Positions 26,001 to 35,010 are shown, counted from the stretch's first letter. The stretch: DNA of 64,000 nucleotides from Pseudomonas sp. Leaf58 (GCF_003627215.1 NZ_CP032677.1:3787501-3851500); one strand, 5' to 3'. Notes: generated by a model not told the origin, from the sequence alone. Translations and numbers: made by a program.

Positions 26001-26588
26001 ACGCGCCGCAAATCCTCGCCCCTCCTGCACTAGAGTCGGCAGACAATCCGCAACCTGCTCGCGCCGCAATAGCGCATGGCTGATCCCTCCAAACAGGTTA
26101 ACGGCACCGTCGGTAATACTTTCCAATAAATCATTGCCATTGAGCACTGCGCTACACAAGGAAATGACAAAGTTCAGTGCGCGCGATGGCAACAAGACGT
26201 CATCCGCGGCACACAACAGACGCTGGCAGATAACCATGCTGATCTGCTGTGAGCTGCCTAACGCCCTGGCCTGCTCGCTGATGCACGAGGGGAATAACGT
26301 ATCATCGTCACACAGAAACTTGATCAACTCCCCCTGGGAATGCTCCAGGCAAGCTACCAAGTTGCAGGCAAAACCTAGACGCTTAGGATTGCGCACATAG
26401 CGAAGCGGCACCGATGAGGTTTGCCCGAGCGACTGGCAGGCTGCTTCGATCTCGGAGCCCGCACTGTCATCGCAAACCACGATTTCCAGATTCGGATAAT
26501 CCTGTGCCAAAGCACTGCTCAGTGTACCGGGGAAGAAATCGGCATTGAACGCTGGAATGGCGATAGTGACGAGGGGATGTGCGTTCAC
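23013..26588 (-). CDS. Giant multi-domain glycosyltransferase, flagellin type (3)
   Basis: The 1191-residue product opens with a canonical GT2 domain (1-230): VTIAIPAFNADFFPGTLSSA, VVCDDSAG and the metal-binding DDD at 94-96 (FLCDDDTLFP). A GT-A-like unit (339-530, KPDFNLDLMRSLPYVGR) follows, then a second GT2-like unit (581-805, VSIVIHAGS, LLLLDAGCFLF, VWTPFSLVA). It ends in a GT-B half (865-1191, RPRVGWAGGTSHRGDLELLL, LNLDLALAPLEQN). It starts with GTG. It lies downstream of flgL and 43 bases before the 919-aa gene, so these two form one unit. Probably elongates or initiates the flagellin glycan. Confidence 0.82.
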   Translation of the reverse strand: MNAHPLVTIAIPAFNADFFPGTLSSALAQDYPNLEIVVCDDSAGSEIEAACQSLGQTSSVPLRYVRNPKRLGFACNLVACLEHSQGELIKFLCDDDTLFPSCISEQARALGSSQQISMVICQRLLCAADDVLLPSRALNFVISLCSAVLNGNDLLESITDGAVNLFGGISHALLRREQVADCLPTLVQEGRGFAARVDLALYACLLRRGHLCSLEQVLSLERVHPGRLSHQSAMVEAFKAETEWLLQMLRERSSEPAPADGWVRFLPLASFLDDPLQKWDEYDLQRFFTAQIANFSQQVGVSSLSFTELYAEWLDCRKLSPGQERLLPKRIGQWPSQPRIAMVVFCDAGDEKALDNTLASLDQQSYRAGVVLVLAPESFQLAPQRGARYVVRLGTGLEALNQWLASEQQFDWVFLARAGDHLHPHACVIMAERMALRAETLCLYIDEGTNDNLAPSAPIFKPDFNLDLMRSLPYVGRLLAFNASAVRELGGFDTSFAGLAPHDLLWRLVETHGLQVVEHIAEVLVQCRRGYAEWLGEASGHDQASRVVQAHLGRSGVNAQVEGIEGSLMTRVTYLHAQPASVSIVIHAGSDLTALMRCVESVLENTAYRHFEILLVANACTATDVRGWLIGLASLGSDQLRVVEVGALERIQSINEGCRQARADFLLLLDAGCFLFDAQWLSELMHQGQRPEVGLVGPKLFDSNGAVVSTGLVIGMQSGASSAFLGCPVGADGYMNRLRLVQNWSALSIDCLLVRRELFDELNGLDTANLQESLFDVDFCLRARALGYLAVWTPFSLVARLPVVAAQEVTAQGQQADRDMLYQRWLAWVALDPAYNRNLSLKVPNCNFDAGLRGGWDPFIARAMPSVLALPSTTSAIGHYRVVQPFAELERAGWIQGRIDYSAPGLIELEREKPDVMILQCRYLPANVRDIDRYKRFSSARRIYELDDYIIDPPKKNDHARNMPANMRELVAEAIGLCDRVVVSTEPLADALSSMHQDIRVVPNMLAAPLWTGLVSQRQTSTRPRVGWAGGTSHRGDLELLLDVVKTLSTEVDWVFFGMCPNELRPYVKEFYSGIPFALYPQKLASLNLDLALAPLEQNLFNDCKSNLRLLEYGACGFPVICTDTKAYAGYLPCTRVRENTTAQWLDAIRMHLSDPMASYRQGDGLREIVLRDYVLNEHHLQHWANAWLAD

Positions 26589-26661
26589 GAGTGCTCACTT
26601 AACGATTTAGTCGATCTGACCAGGACTTTTCAGCCACGCCCCATCAGCGTTGCTCCGCGAG

Positions 26662-26693
26662 AAAAAGTAGGCGGCATCATCGCGCGAGCCGCC
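26662..26693 (-). terminator. Probable terminator of the flgF-flgL operon
   Basis: The minus strand has GGCGGC, a 12-base loop, GCCGCC, then TACTTTTT. It lies about 18 bases after the flgL stop and before the glycosyltransferase 3 start. The stem is short, so termination may be partial. Confidence 0.5.
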
Positions 26694-26710
26694 CCTTGAA
26701 GGAGCCTCGG

Positions 26711-28294
26711 TCAGATGTAGTTGACCAACGACAAGCCGGCAACCTTGGCATAGGCTTGCAATGAAGCCTGCAGCATGTTGGTCTGCATTTGCAGGCGCAA
26801 CATGACTTCGGCGGGGTCACTTTCGCGGATCGAACTTTGCGTCTTGGTATTCTCGACGCCCAGTGCTTCGTTGGTTTCGGCCTGCACATCTAACGCCTGC
26901 CCTCGGCCACCAATAGCGCTGACAGACGAGGCCACCTGGCTGATAGCGCTGGCGACGTTCCCAGTAGCCGAATCCAGCGCAGCCAAGAAGTTCTGTCGCG
27001 CAACCGGATCGCTGTCGATTGGCATGCTCAATGCCGTACGCAGCTTACTGATGGTGTCCAGGGGGTTTTGTGTCTGATGCGTATCGACCTTCACCCCGAA
27101 CGAATCCCCTGCGCTCGGTGCTCCCGACAGCTCGAAACTGACACCGGCGGCCGTCGCTGTCGTACCACCAGCCCCCCCTAGTGTACCTTCGGCTACCGGC
27201 CGGCTGTCGGCAGTAACTGGCGACGCATACAGTTCGAACGCCGTGCTGCTGGTAAATTTAAGCACGGCGCCACCCGATGGGAAGGCAGCCTTGTAGGCGT
27301 CTGGGTCGGTGATGGTGGCGCCCTTAATGTGCTCGGACGAGGCATTACCGGGGCTGCGCGTACCGGAAACCTCATCAGGCGTGGAGCTAAGGTTGAACGT
27401 ATGCCCTGCGATAGCAGCATCTTCGTTGCCCTTGTCGCCGTCCTTGAAGGAGATATCCAAGCGCAGCTCGACACCGCGAAAGCTTATGGTGCTGTTATCG
27501 CCATTGGGGTCGAACTTGCCGCCCTGGCTGGCCTCGAGCGTGACGTCATTGCCGTCGGTGTCGGTGATCTTGTATTCGGTGCTACTGAGAAATTCGACCG
27601 TATACGGCTCGCCATTACGGAACCGATCATTGTAAGTCGAGCTGCCGGAAACCTGGCCATTGGACAGGTTCACACGGCCATCGTCGGCTGCCGGTGCGGT
27701 CAACTGGGTCTGGGTGCGACTGGTATTGAGCGCCTGCTCGAAAGCGTCATAACCGGTTTCGTTGGCCGCCAGGCTGAGCATGTCGCCAACTTGCAGGTTC
27801 AGCTTACCTTGATCGCCCTGGTAGCTGTAGGTGCCGTCGGCATTACGCACGTACGGAGGTGTATCGCCCTTGGAGCCGGAGAAGATGTACTTGCCGCTCT
27901 CGTCCCGGCTGTTCATCAGGTTGAACAGCTGGTTTTCCAACGCCGCGAGCTCATCAGCGTTCGCCTTGCGATCAGCGTCGGTGAAGGCACCGTTACCAGA
28001 GCTGATGGCAAGCTCGTTGACTCGCTGCAAGACGTTGCCAATCGATGTCAGCGTACTTTCCGCAGTCCCCAGCGCATTACGCACATTCACGGTATTGGAG
28101 GCATATTGCTTCAGCATGCTCTGCTGCTGTTCAAGTTGCAGCAAACGCGCCGCGCCCACCGGGTCGTCCTTGCCGGAGCGCACGCGGATGCCATCGCTAG
28201 ACTCCTGCTGGCTCTTCACCGTCTTGGCAAAGTTGCTCTGATAGTTAGCCTGGTTGGTGTTGTAAAACTGCGAAGTAGAGATGCGTACGCTCAC
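26711..28294 (-). CDS. flgL: Hook-filament junction protein FlgL
   Basis: FlgL (HAP3) joins FlgK to the filament. The 527-residue product has the flagellin-like ends MSVRISTSQFYNTNQANYQ and the C-terminal MQTNMLQASLQAYAKVAGLS. The middle (about 150-430) is a long Gly/Ser/Thr/Asp-rich variable domain, making it longer than enteric FlgL (about 317) but normal in kind for pseudomonads. It lies 13 bases after flgK and is last in the flgF-L series. Confidence 0.95.
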   Translation of the reverse strand: MSVRISTSQFYNTNQANYQSNFAKTVKSQQESSDGIRVRSGKDDPVGAARLLQLEQQQSMLKQYASNTVNVRNALGTAESTLTSIGNVLQRVNELAISSGNGAFTDADRKANADELAALENQLFNLMNSRDESGKYIFSGSKGDTPPYVRNADGTYSYQGDQGKLNLQVGDMLSLAANETGYDAFEQALNTSRTQTQLTAPAADDGRVNLSNGQVSGSSTYNDRFRNGEPYTVEFLSSTEYKITDTDGNDVTLEASQGGKFDPNGDNSTISFRGVELRLDISFKDGDKGNEDAAIAGHTFNLSSTPDEVSGTRSPGNASSEHIKGATITDPDAYKAAFPSGGAVLKFTSSTAFELYASPVTADSRPVAEGTLGGAGGTTATAAGVSFELSGAPSAGDSFGVKVDTHQTQNPLDTISKLRTALSMPIDSDPVARQNFLAALDSATGNVASAISQVASSVSAIGGRGQALDVQAETNEALGVENTKTQSSIRESDPAEVMLRLQMQTNMLQASLQAYAKVAGLSLVNYI

Positions 28295-28307
28295 GATCTA
28301 AGGCTCC

Positions 28308-30338
28308 TTAAAGACTCTGGATCAAGGTTGCAAAGGTTTCCTGGGCCGCCTTGATGATCTGCGACGACGCGGTGTAGTACTGCTGGAACTTGACTAGGTT
28401 GCCGACCTCTTCGTCGACCGACACGCCCGACAGGCCGTTACGGCTGTCCAGCGCCGACGTGTGCAGTGCGTTGGTAGCATCGCTGTCCATCTGCGCCTGG
28501 CCGGCCTTGCCGCCGACGTTGGACACCAGCTTGGCGTAAGCATCGGTAAAGCTGATGCCTTTGCCGTTCGCGCCCATTTCAATCGTAGGCTTGGTCTGCA
28601 GGTCGATCACCGACTGGGCGTTGCGGTTGTCCGACGAGCCTGCGCCGGTCAGCGCCACGGTATAGCTGTCACCGTTTTGCGGCGCGCCAGCTACGCTCAT
28701 TTCAAAGGTGAAATTGCCGCCCAGCGAGTTACCGTTGCCATCCACCATCGGCACCGACAATTGCAGCTTGTTGTCCTGCCCCGGCACGATGGTGCCGCTA
28801 CCGATTTCCGTGCCCTTGGCGTCATACATCTTGTAGGCCTGAGGCGATGCGGTGTCGTCACCGAACACCAGCTTGACCGGCGTCGAATACTTCAGGCCTG
28901 CCTGCAGCTGCGAACGCTGGGTGGCATCGTAAATGTCCAGCTTCGATGTCAGCGTCGGCTGGGTGATCACACCGGTACCCTTGTTGCCCGAACCACTGGT
29001 AGCGGTCAGTGGGGCAGACAGCGCCAAGCGCTTGGGGTCGGTCAGGACGGTCTCGATACCCGCAGCAGCATTGCGAGTTGGGGTGATCTTGAAGCTGTCG
29101 CCGGCACTCAAGTTGCCGCCATTGAGCGACAAGGTGAAGCCGTCAATCACCGGCGCCGGATCGTCGCTCAGGTCGTAGCGGCCCATCTCGGTGCCTTCGG
29201 GCAGCTTGCGCACACTGTAGCCCGTGGCGCTGGTGAAGGTTACCTGGTAGTCGCTGGTAGCCAGCTTGCCCGGGTCTTTGATGGTGACGTCCAGGTTGCC
29301 AGAGCCAGCGCTGTTGCTCGACTTGGCGATACTGCGCTCGCTAAGGGCCTTGGCGCTGTTGATGTCGCCGAACAGCGTGGCGCCGAAGTTACCGTCCTTG
29401 TCGATGCCTTGGGCCAGTTGGCTGTTGATGGCATCGGCCACCGCCAGGGCGACACGGCCCAACTCATTGAGCGCCGGGTCTAGGGTTTCGCTGCGGTAGC
29501 GAATCAGGCCACCGAGCTCGCCACCGGTGGCACTGCTGGTAACGTCCATCTTGGTCGAGCCACGGTTGAGCATAAGGCTCGCACGGGTCGGGTCAGCCGC
29601 GCTGGGCTCCACGCCCAGGGTCTGGGTGGTCTTGCCCAGCACCAGCGCCTGCCCGTTCTTGAGGTAGATGTCGTAGTTGCCTTCCCGCTCGACCACATCG
29701 GTGCCGATCAGCTTGTTCAGCTCGCGTACCGCGCCGTCGCGCTGGTCAAGCAGGTCGTTGGGCTGCCCGCCAGTAGCACCCAAGCGCGTGATCTGGGTGT
29801 TCAGCTCGGCGATGGTGTTGGTCAGGTTGTTGACCTGATCGGCAATCCCCACCATGTTGCTGTTGATGTTGCTCAACTGCTGGTTGAGCTGGGATGACAA
29901 GGTATTGAAGCGCTTGGCCAGCGACTGTGCGCTGGACAGCAGCAATTGCCGCGAAGAGTCATCAGCCGGTTTAGCAGCCGCATCCTGCATGGCGGTGAAA
30001 AAGGTTTTCAGTGCCGCTGTGATGCCGGTGTCGCTGCTCGACAGCGAGGTGTCCAACGGCGTGATCTGATTCAGGTACGAGGACGTCTCGCTGCTCAGCG
30101 AAGTGGTGGTGCGCAGCTGGTTCTCGATGAACGCGTTGTACACCCGGCGCACGTCTGCCAGGGTGGTGCCACTGCCAATGAACACCTGGCCGACCTGCTG
30201 GCCGCCCTTGGTCTTCTGCACGTTTTGCTGGCGCGAGTAGCTTTCGACATCGGCGTTGGCGATGTTGTTACCGAGGGTGTACATCCCCGATTGCGCGGCA
30301 CCAAGCCCCGACATACCAATGTTGATCAGACTCGCCAT
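28308..30338 (-). CDS. flgK: Hook-filament junction protein FlgK
   Basis: FlgK (HAP1) is the first hook-filament junction layer. The 676-residue protein has the typical N-terminus (INIGMSGLGAAQSGMYTLG, NNIANADVESYSRQ). The C-terminus is also typical (GVSVDEEVGNLVKFQQYY, TASSQIIKAAQETFATLIQS). A large variable domain occupies the middle. The length agrees with Pseudomonas FlgK. It is tightly spaced between flgJ (12 bases) and flgL (13 bases). Confidence 0.96.
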   Translation of the reverse strand: MASLINIGMSGLGAAQSGMYTLGNNIANADVESYSRQQNVQKTKGGQQVGQVFIGSGTTLADVRRVYNAFIENQLRTTTSLSSETSSYLNQITPLDTSLSSSDTGITAALKTFFTAMQDAAAKPADDSSRQLLLSSAQSLAKRFNTLSSQLNQQLSNINSNMVGIADQVNNLTNTIAELNTQITRLGATGGQPNDLLDQRDGAVRELNKLIGTDVVEREGNYDIYLKNGQALVLGKTTQTLGVEPSAADPTRASLMLNRGSTKMDVTSSATGGELGGLIRYRSETLDPALNELGRVALAVADAINSQLAQGIDKDGNFGATLFGDINSAKALSERSIAKSSNSAGSGNLDVTIKDPGKLATSDYQVTFTSATGYSVRKLPEGTEMGRYDLSDDPAPVIDGFTLSLNGGNLSAGDSFKITPTRNAAAGIETVLTDPKRLALSAPLTATSGSGNKGTGVITQPTLTSKLDIYDATQRSQLQAGLKYSTPVKLVFGDDTASPQAYKMYDAKGTEIGSGTIVPGQDNKLQLSVPMVDGNGNSLGGNFTFEMSVAGAPQNGDSYTVALTGAGSSDNRNAQSVIDLQTKPTIEMGANGKGISFTDAYAKLVSNVGGKAGQAQMDSDATNALHTSALDSRNGLSGVSVDEEVGNLVKFQQYYTASSQIIKAAQETFATLIQSL

Positions 30339-30350
30339 GGTTCCATGCCC

Positions 30351-31505
30351 TTAAAGTTTCGTTGCGGTACCGAGCATTGCGTAGTGCTCGTACGACTTCA
30401 TCTGTCTTGCGATCTGCGAGATCTTGCTGGCGTAATTCGGGTCGGTGGCGTACCCGGCCTTTTGCAACTCTTGCACGAACTGTTCTGGTTTATCGGCGGC
30501 CTGCACCGCATCTTGATAGCGCGAATTGTTCTGCAACAGACTGACCAGGTCGTGGAAGCTGTCCTGGTAGGAATCGTAAGCGCGGAACGCCGCCGTCTCC
30601 TTGACGAACTGGCCATCGCGGAACTCGCTGGTGATCGCCCGCGCCTCGCCACCCGCCCAGTTGCCGGTCGCTTTGATACCAAACAGGTTGTGGCTGCTGC
30701 TGCCATCGCTGTTGCGCATGACCGATTTGCCCCAACCGGTTTCCAGGGCGGCCTGCGCCACCAAGTAACGTGGGTCGATACCAATGCGCTTGGCCGCCTG
30801 CTCGGCCATCGGCAGCATGGTGGCAACGAATTCGTCGCTGTCGGCAAAGGCCTTTTTCGGTGCCAAGGGTGGCTGGGCCACGGCGCGCCCGAGGATGCGC
30901 AGGCCGTTGTCCGGCACAGCGAAAGCCTTGGCCACTTGTTGGCCGTCACGGGCCGGCACCGCAGCGCTGTTGCTGGTCGCCGCCGACGGCACGATGCCGG
31001 CCAGCAGGCGGTCGGTAAGCCGGCTCGGCAGCGCCAGGCGCCGCGAATTGAGCGCGGCGACGTCGTTGCGGGTGGTGCCCGCCTGGTTGGCCTGCACCGG
31101 CTCGGCCACCTTGTTGCCCCACAGCGCCGGGGCATTGCCCTCGCTACGCGGAAACGGGCTGGTGTTGGCCGGCGTACCCTTGTTCTTCGACAGCTGACGC
31201 ACCAGCACATCCTGCAGCCCGATACCACCACCCTCGCGGGACATGCTCACGGCCAGCTGCTGGTCGTACATGTCACGGTATTGCTTGACCGTCTCGGTGT
31301 TCATTGGGTTGTCGGCGGCCAGCACATCGCTGGCCTTGCGCGAAGCCTTGAGCATTTCGCTGATGAATAGCGACTCGAACTCCTGAGCCACCTTACGTAC
31401 GTTAGCGTCGCTGTCGCGATCACCATGCTTGAGCGAGCTCAGGCGATTGAGGTCGGTGTAGGCGCCGCTGTCGGCGCTACCAGAAACCAAGCTCTTGCTG
31501 TTCAT
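30351..31505 (-). CDS. flgJ: Flagellar rod-cap / peptidoglycan hydrolase FlgJ
   Basis: FlgJ caps the growing rod and locally cuts peptidoglycan. The N-terminal rod-binding domain (about 30-110) contains VAQEFESLFISEMLKASRKA and YRDMYDQQLAVSM. A Pro/Ala-rich linker follows, then the glucosaminidase domain (about 225-380) with ALETGWGKS, whose Glu is the expected catalytic residue, and SSHNLFGIKA. The length of 384 residues matches the two-domain FlgJ of gammaproteobacteria. It is periplasmic and exported by the flagellar system; no signal peptide is seen, as expected. Confidence 0.96.
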   Translation of the reverse strand: MNSKSLVSGSADSGAYTDLNRLSSLKHGDRDSDANVRKVAQEFESLFISEMLKASRKASDVLAADNPMNTETVKQYRDMYDQQLAVSMSREGGGIGLQDVLVRQLSKNKGTPANTSPFPRSEGNAPALWGNKVAEPVQANQAGTTRNDVAALNSRRLALPSRLTDRLLAGIVPSAATSNSAAVPARDGQQVAKAFAVPDNGLRILGRAVAQPPLAPKKAFADSDEFVATMLPMAEQAAKRIGIDPRYLVAQAALETGWGKSVMRNSDGSSSHNLFGIKATGNWAGGEARAITSEFRDGQFVKETAAFRAYDSYQDSFHDLVSLLQNNSRYQDAVQAADKPEQFVQELQKAGYATDPNYASKISQIARQMKSYEHYAMLGTATKL

Positions 31506-31516
31506 CGGCGCCGTCC

Positions 31517-32632
31517 TTAAATCACGATCAGGTCGGCCTGCAAGGCGCCGGCCTGTTTCAGGGCTTCAAGGATGGCCATTAGGTCACTGGGCGCTGCGCC
31601 CACCTGGTTCACCGCGCGGACGATTTCATCCAGCGTGGTGCCCGGGCCGAATTTGAACATCGGCTTGGCTTCCTGCTCGGCGTTAACCCGCGAACGCGGC
31701 ACCACGGCCGTTTCGCCGTTGGAGAACGGCCCCGGCTGGCTGACGATCGGGTCTTCGGTGATAGTCACGGTCAGGCTGCCGTGGGTCACCGCCGCCGGCG
31801 ACACCTTGACGTTCTGGCCAATGACGATGGTACCGGTACGCGAGTTGATGATGACCTTGGCCACCGCCTGGCCTGGATCGATTTCGAGGTTTTCGAGAAT
31901 CGACAGGTAGTCCACGCGCTGGCTCGGGTCCATTGGCGCGGTGACCCGCACCGAACCGCCATCCACCGCCTGGGCCACACCTGGGCCAAGCAGGTCGTTG
32001 ACCTTGTCGACAATGCGCTTGGCGGTGGTGAAGTCGGGGCGATTGAGGTTCAGGGTCAGGCTGTTGCCCTGGTTGAAGCCGCTCGGCACCGCACGTTCGA
32101 CAGACGCACCGCCAGGGATGCGCCCGGCCGACGGAACGTTGACGGTGATCTTCGAGCCGTCACGGCCCTCGGCATCGAAGCCGCCCACCACCAGGTTGCC
32201 CTGGGCCACGGCATAGACGTTGCCGTCGATACCTTTGAGCGGGGTCATCAGCAGGCTGCCGCCGCGCAGGCTCTTGGAGTTACCGATCGAAGACACGGTA
32301 ATGTCCACCACCTGGCCTGGCTTGGCGAACGCTGGCAGGTCGGCATGCACCGACACCGCCGCAACGTTCTTCAACTGCACGTTGCCGGAGCCGGCTGGCA
32401 CCTTGATGCCGAACTGCGACAGCATGTTGTTGAAGGTTTGCAGGGTGAACGGCGTTTGGGTGGTCTGGTCACCCGTGCCGTTGAGCCCCACCACCAGGCC
32501 GTAACCGATCAGCTGGTTGGAGCGCACGCCAGAAATGCTGGCGATATCCTTCAGGCGCTCAGCCTGGGCCCCGAAGGCACAGGACAGGAGCAGGGTTGCG
32601 GCAATCAGCTGCCTCACGTTGAACATGGTCAT
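31517..32632 (-). CDS. flgI: Flagellar P-ring protein FlgI
   Basis: FlgI forms the periplasmic P ring. The 371-residue product has a Sec signal peptide ([20 protein letters not shown], cleavage after AQA), followed by [20 protein letters not shown] and [13 protein letters not shown], which are near-universal in the family. It ends [18 protein letters not shown]. The start at 32632 lies 4 bases after the flgH stop codon; an ATG two codons later is possible. FlgA, encoded at 41142, is its assembly chaperone. Confidence 0.97.
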   Translation of the reverse strand: MTMFNVRQLIAATLLLSCAFGAQAERLKDIASISGVRSNQLIGYGLVVGLNGTGDQTTQTPFTLQTFNNMLSQFGIKVPAGSGNVQLKNVAAVSVHADLPAFAKPGQVVDITVSSIGNSKSLRGGSLLMTPLKGIDGNVYAVAQGNLVVGGFDAEGRDGSKITVNVPSAGRIPGGASVERAVPSGFNQGNSLTLNLNRPDFTTAKRIVDKVNDLLGPGVAQAVDGGSVRVTAPMDPSQRVDYLSILENLEIDPGQAVAKVIINSRTGTIVIGQNVKVSPAAVTHGSLTVTITEDPIVSQPGPFSNGETAVVPRSRVNAEQEAKPMFKFGPGTTLDEIVRAVNQVGAAPSDLMAILEALKQAGALQADLIVI

Positions 32633-32638
32633 TCGTAC

Positions 32639-33334
32639 TCAGAAAGGCCAAAGCGGGCTGATGAAGAAGCGGTCCAGCCACCCGGGCTGGCTGGCATCGG
32701 CGAACGAGCCGGTACCGGAATAGGTGATGCGCGCGTCGGCCACGCGGGTGGACGGCACGGTATTGTCGGTGGCGATGTCGTCGGCGCGGATCATGCCGGC
32801 AATGCGCACCAGCTCTTCGCCGGTGTTCAGGGTCAGCCATTTCTCGCCGCGCACGGCGATGATGCCGTTGGGCAGCACCTCGGCCACGGTCACCGTGATA
32901 GAACCGGTCAGGGTGTTGCCCTGGGTCGCCTTGCTGTCGCCCTTGGTGGCGCGCTCGCCGCTGTAGCCGGCTTCCAGCGACAGGTCACCACTGCCGAACG
33001 GGTTATTGGTATTCGGCGTGGTGCCGAACAGCGAGGTCAGGCCGATGTCGGCCTTGCTGTTCTTCTGGATCTGCGAACCGGCGTTCTTGCTGGCCGATGT
33101 GCGCTCGTTGAGGGTGATGGTGATGATGTCACCCACCCGGAACGCCTTGCGGTCGCTGTACAGGTTCTGCTCGAAACCAGACTGGTAAATCGAACCGTTG
33201 TTGGCCGCTGCCGGCAACGGGGTGCGCGGCAGTACCGGCGCATAGTACGGGTCGTTAGGCTTGGGCGTCGGCGCGACGCAACCTGCCAGCAACACCGCCC
33301 CCCCCAGGGCGAAAACGGACAACAGACGCTTCAT
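32639..33334 (-). CDS. flgH: Flagellar L-ring lipoprotein FlgH
   Basis: FlgH builds the outer-membrane L ring. The 231-residue precursor has a lipoprotein signal with lipobox LLAGC (Cys19 as the lipidated residue). The mature part has the family stretches [36 protein letters not shown] and the C-terminal [22 protein letters not shown] region (here DIATDNTV...). It lies between flgG and flgI in a tight series. Confidence 0.97.
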   Translation of the reverse strand: MKRLLSVFALGGAVLLAGCVAPTPKPNDPYYAPVLPRTPLPAAANNGSIYQSGFEQNLYSDRKAFRVGDIITITLNERTSASKNAGSQIQKNSKADIGLTSLFGTTPNTNNPFGSGDLSLEAGYSGERATKGDSKATQGNTLTGSITVTVAEVLPNGIIAVRGEKWLTLNTGEELVRIAGMIRADDIATDNTVPSTRVADARITYSGTGSFADASQPGWLDRFFISPLWPF

Positions 33335-33375
33335 GACGCTTACCTCACGGCTACGGGTGTTACAGGGCTACGGGC

Positions 33376-34161
33376 TTAGAGCTGCTGGGTAACGAACGAC
33401 AGCATCTGGTCGGCGGTGGAGATGACCTTGGAGTTCATCTCGTAGGCACGCTGGGTGGTGATCATGTTGACCAACTCTTCCACGGTGCTGACGTTGGAGT
33501 TTTCCAGGGTCTGCTGCAGGGTGGTACCAAAGCCGTTCAGGCCCGGGGTGCCGACTTGCGGCGCACCACTGGCGGCGGTTTCCAGGAACAGGTTGTCGCC
33601 GATGGCTTGCAGGCCGGCCGGGTTGATGAAGTCGGCGGTCTGGATGTTGCCGATCACCTGTGCAGCCGGGTTGCCGGCGGTGGTGATCGACACGGTGCCG
33701 TCCTGGCCGACAGTGAAGGTTTGCGCATCGTTCGGCACCACCACCGCCGGCTCCAGGGCGAAACCGTTGGCGGTGACGATCTGGCCATCGGAGTTCAGGT
33801 GGAAGGTACCGTCACGGGTGTACGAGACGGTGCCATCCGGCTGCAGCACCTGGAAGAAACCACGGCCGTTGACCGCCATGTCCAACGGGTTTTCCGTGGT
33901 CTGCAGGCTGCCGGTCTGGAAGTTTTTCTGGGTGCCGACGATACGCACACCGGTACCGACCTGCAGGCCCGAAGGCAGCTCGCTGTCCTGGGTGGACTGC
34001 GCGCCTGGCTGGCGCTTGATCTGGTACAACAGGTCCTGGAATTCGGCGCGATCACGCTTGAAGCCGGTGGTCGAGACGTTGGCCAGGTTGTTGGAGATGA
34101 CCGTCAGGTTGGTGTCCTGGGCGGACAGGCCGGTTTTAGCGACCCAAAGAGCCGGAAGCAT
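33376..34161 (-). CDS. flgG: Distal rod protein FlgG
   Basis: FlgG forms the distal rod. The 261-residue protein starts LPALWVAKTGLSAQDTNLTV with ISNNLANVSTTGFKRDRAEF. It ends NVSTVEELVNMITTQRAYEM with STADQML, all typical. The length is standard (about 261). It lies 48 bases after flgF and 41 before flgH. Confidence 0.98.
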   Translation of the reverse strand: MLPALWVAKTGLSAQDTNLTVISNNLANVSTTGFKRDRAEFQDLLYQIKRQPGAQSTQDSELPSGLQVGTGVRIVGTQKNFQTGSLQTTENPLDMAVNGRGFFQVLQPDGTVSYTRDGTFHLNSDGQIVTANGFALEPAVVVPNDAQTFTVGQDGTVSITTAGNPAAQVIGNIQTADFINPAGLQAIGDNLFLETAASGAPQVGTPGLNGFGTTLQQTLENSNVSTVEELVNMITTQRAYEMNSKVISTADQMLSFVTQQL

Positions 34162-34209
34162 TTAGTGTTCTCCTCGTGCGCCTGATTTACGGCACCCGTT
34201 CAAATGTGG

Positions 34210-34950
34210 TTAGCCGATTTGCAAAACACGCGCCATGGCTTCATCGCCTTCCTTGGCCGCGTTCATCATTTTTACGTGCAGTTCGAACTGACGGGACAGC
34301 GCCAGCACCGAAGTCATTTCTTCCACGGCATTGACGTTACTGCCCTCCAGAAAGCCCGACACCACCCGCACGTTGACGTCGGCGGGGGCCGGTTGGCCAT
34401 TGCCGGTGTGGACCAGGCCGTCCAGGCCCTTGGTCAGGCCTTTGGTATCTGGGTTGACCAGCTTGATGCGATCGACTTCGGCCATCACCCGCGGGTCTTC
34501 ACCCATGGAGCGGATGCTGATGGTACCGTCGGCGCCGACTTCGACTTTTTGCTCGGGCGGGATCGCAATGGGGCCGCCGTTACCCATTACCGGCATACCG
34601 TTGCCAGCACGCAGCACACCCAGGGCATCGATGTTCAGGCTACCGGTGCGCACATAAGCTTCGCTGCCATCGGGTGCCTGCACGGCGATGAAGCCTTTGC
34701 CGGTCACTGCCACGTCGAGTTCGCGGCCAGTTTCCACCATTGGGCCTTCGCTGAAGTCGGTGGCCGGGCGCTCGGTCATGGCAAAGGCACGCGCCGGAAA
34801 GCTGTCGCCGAACACCGGCATCGAGCGCGCCTGCTCCAGGTCACGCTGAAAACCGTTGGTGGAAATGTTCGCCAGGTTGTTGGCGTGTGCCTTCTGCGCT
34901 AGCGCGTTCTGGCTGGCGCCGGTCATGGCCACATAAAGCATCTTGTCCAC
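34210..34950 (-). CDS. flgF: Proximal rod protein FlgF
   Basis: FlgF is a proximal rod subunit. From the GTG at 34950 (first residues M-D-K-M-L-Y-V-A-M-T-G-A) it has 246 residues, matching the family. The motif NNLANISTNGFQRDLEQA and the C-terminal SNVNAVEEMTSVLALSRQFE are typical. I preferred this GTG because GGAGG lies 6 bases upstream and the family begins at this residue; an ATG 18 bases earlier would swallow the ribosome site. It is first in the flgFGHIJKL unit, which has a sigma-54 site. Confidence 0.95.
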   Translation of the reverse strand: MDKMLYVAMTGASQNALAQKAHANNLANISTNGFQRDLEQARSMPVFGDSFPARAFAMTERPATDFSEGPMVETGRELDVAVTGKGFIAVQAPDGSEAYVRTGSLNIDALGVLRAGNGMPVMGNGGPIAIPPEQKVEVGADGTISIRSMGEDPRVMAEVDRIKLVNPDTKGLTKGLDGLVHTGNGQPAPADVNVRVVSGFLEGSNVNAVEEMTSVLALSRQFELHVKMMNAAKEGDEAMARVLQIG

Positions 34951-35010
34951 AGTCATCCTCCATTGCACTGGCGGTCGTTTGCCGCTCGCCGTTGCTATGT
35001 GGGCTAGGAA

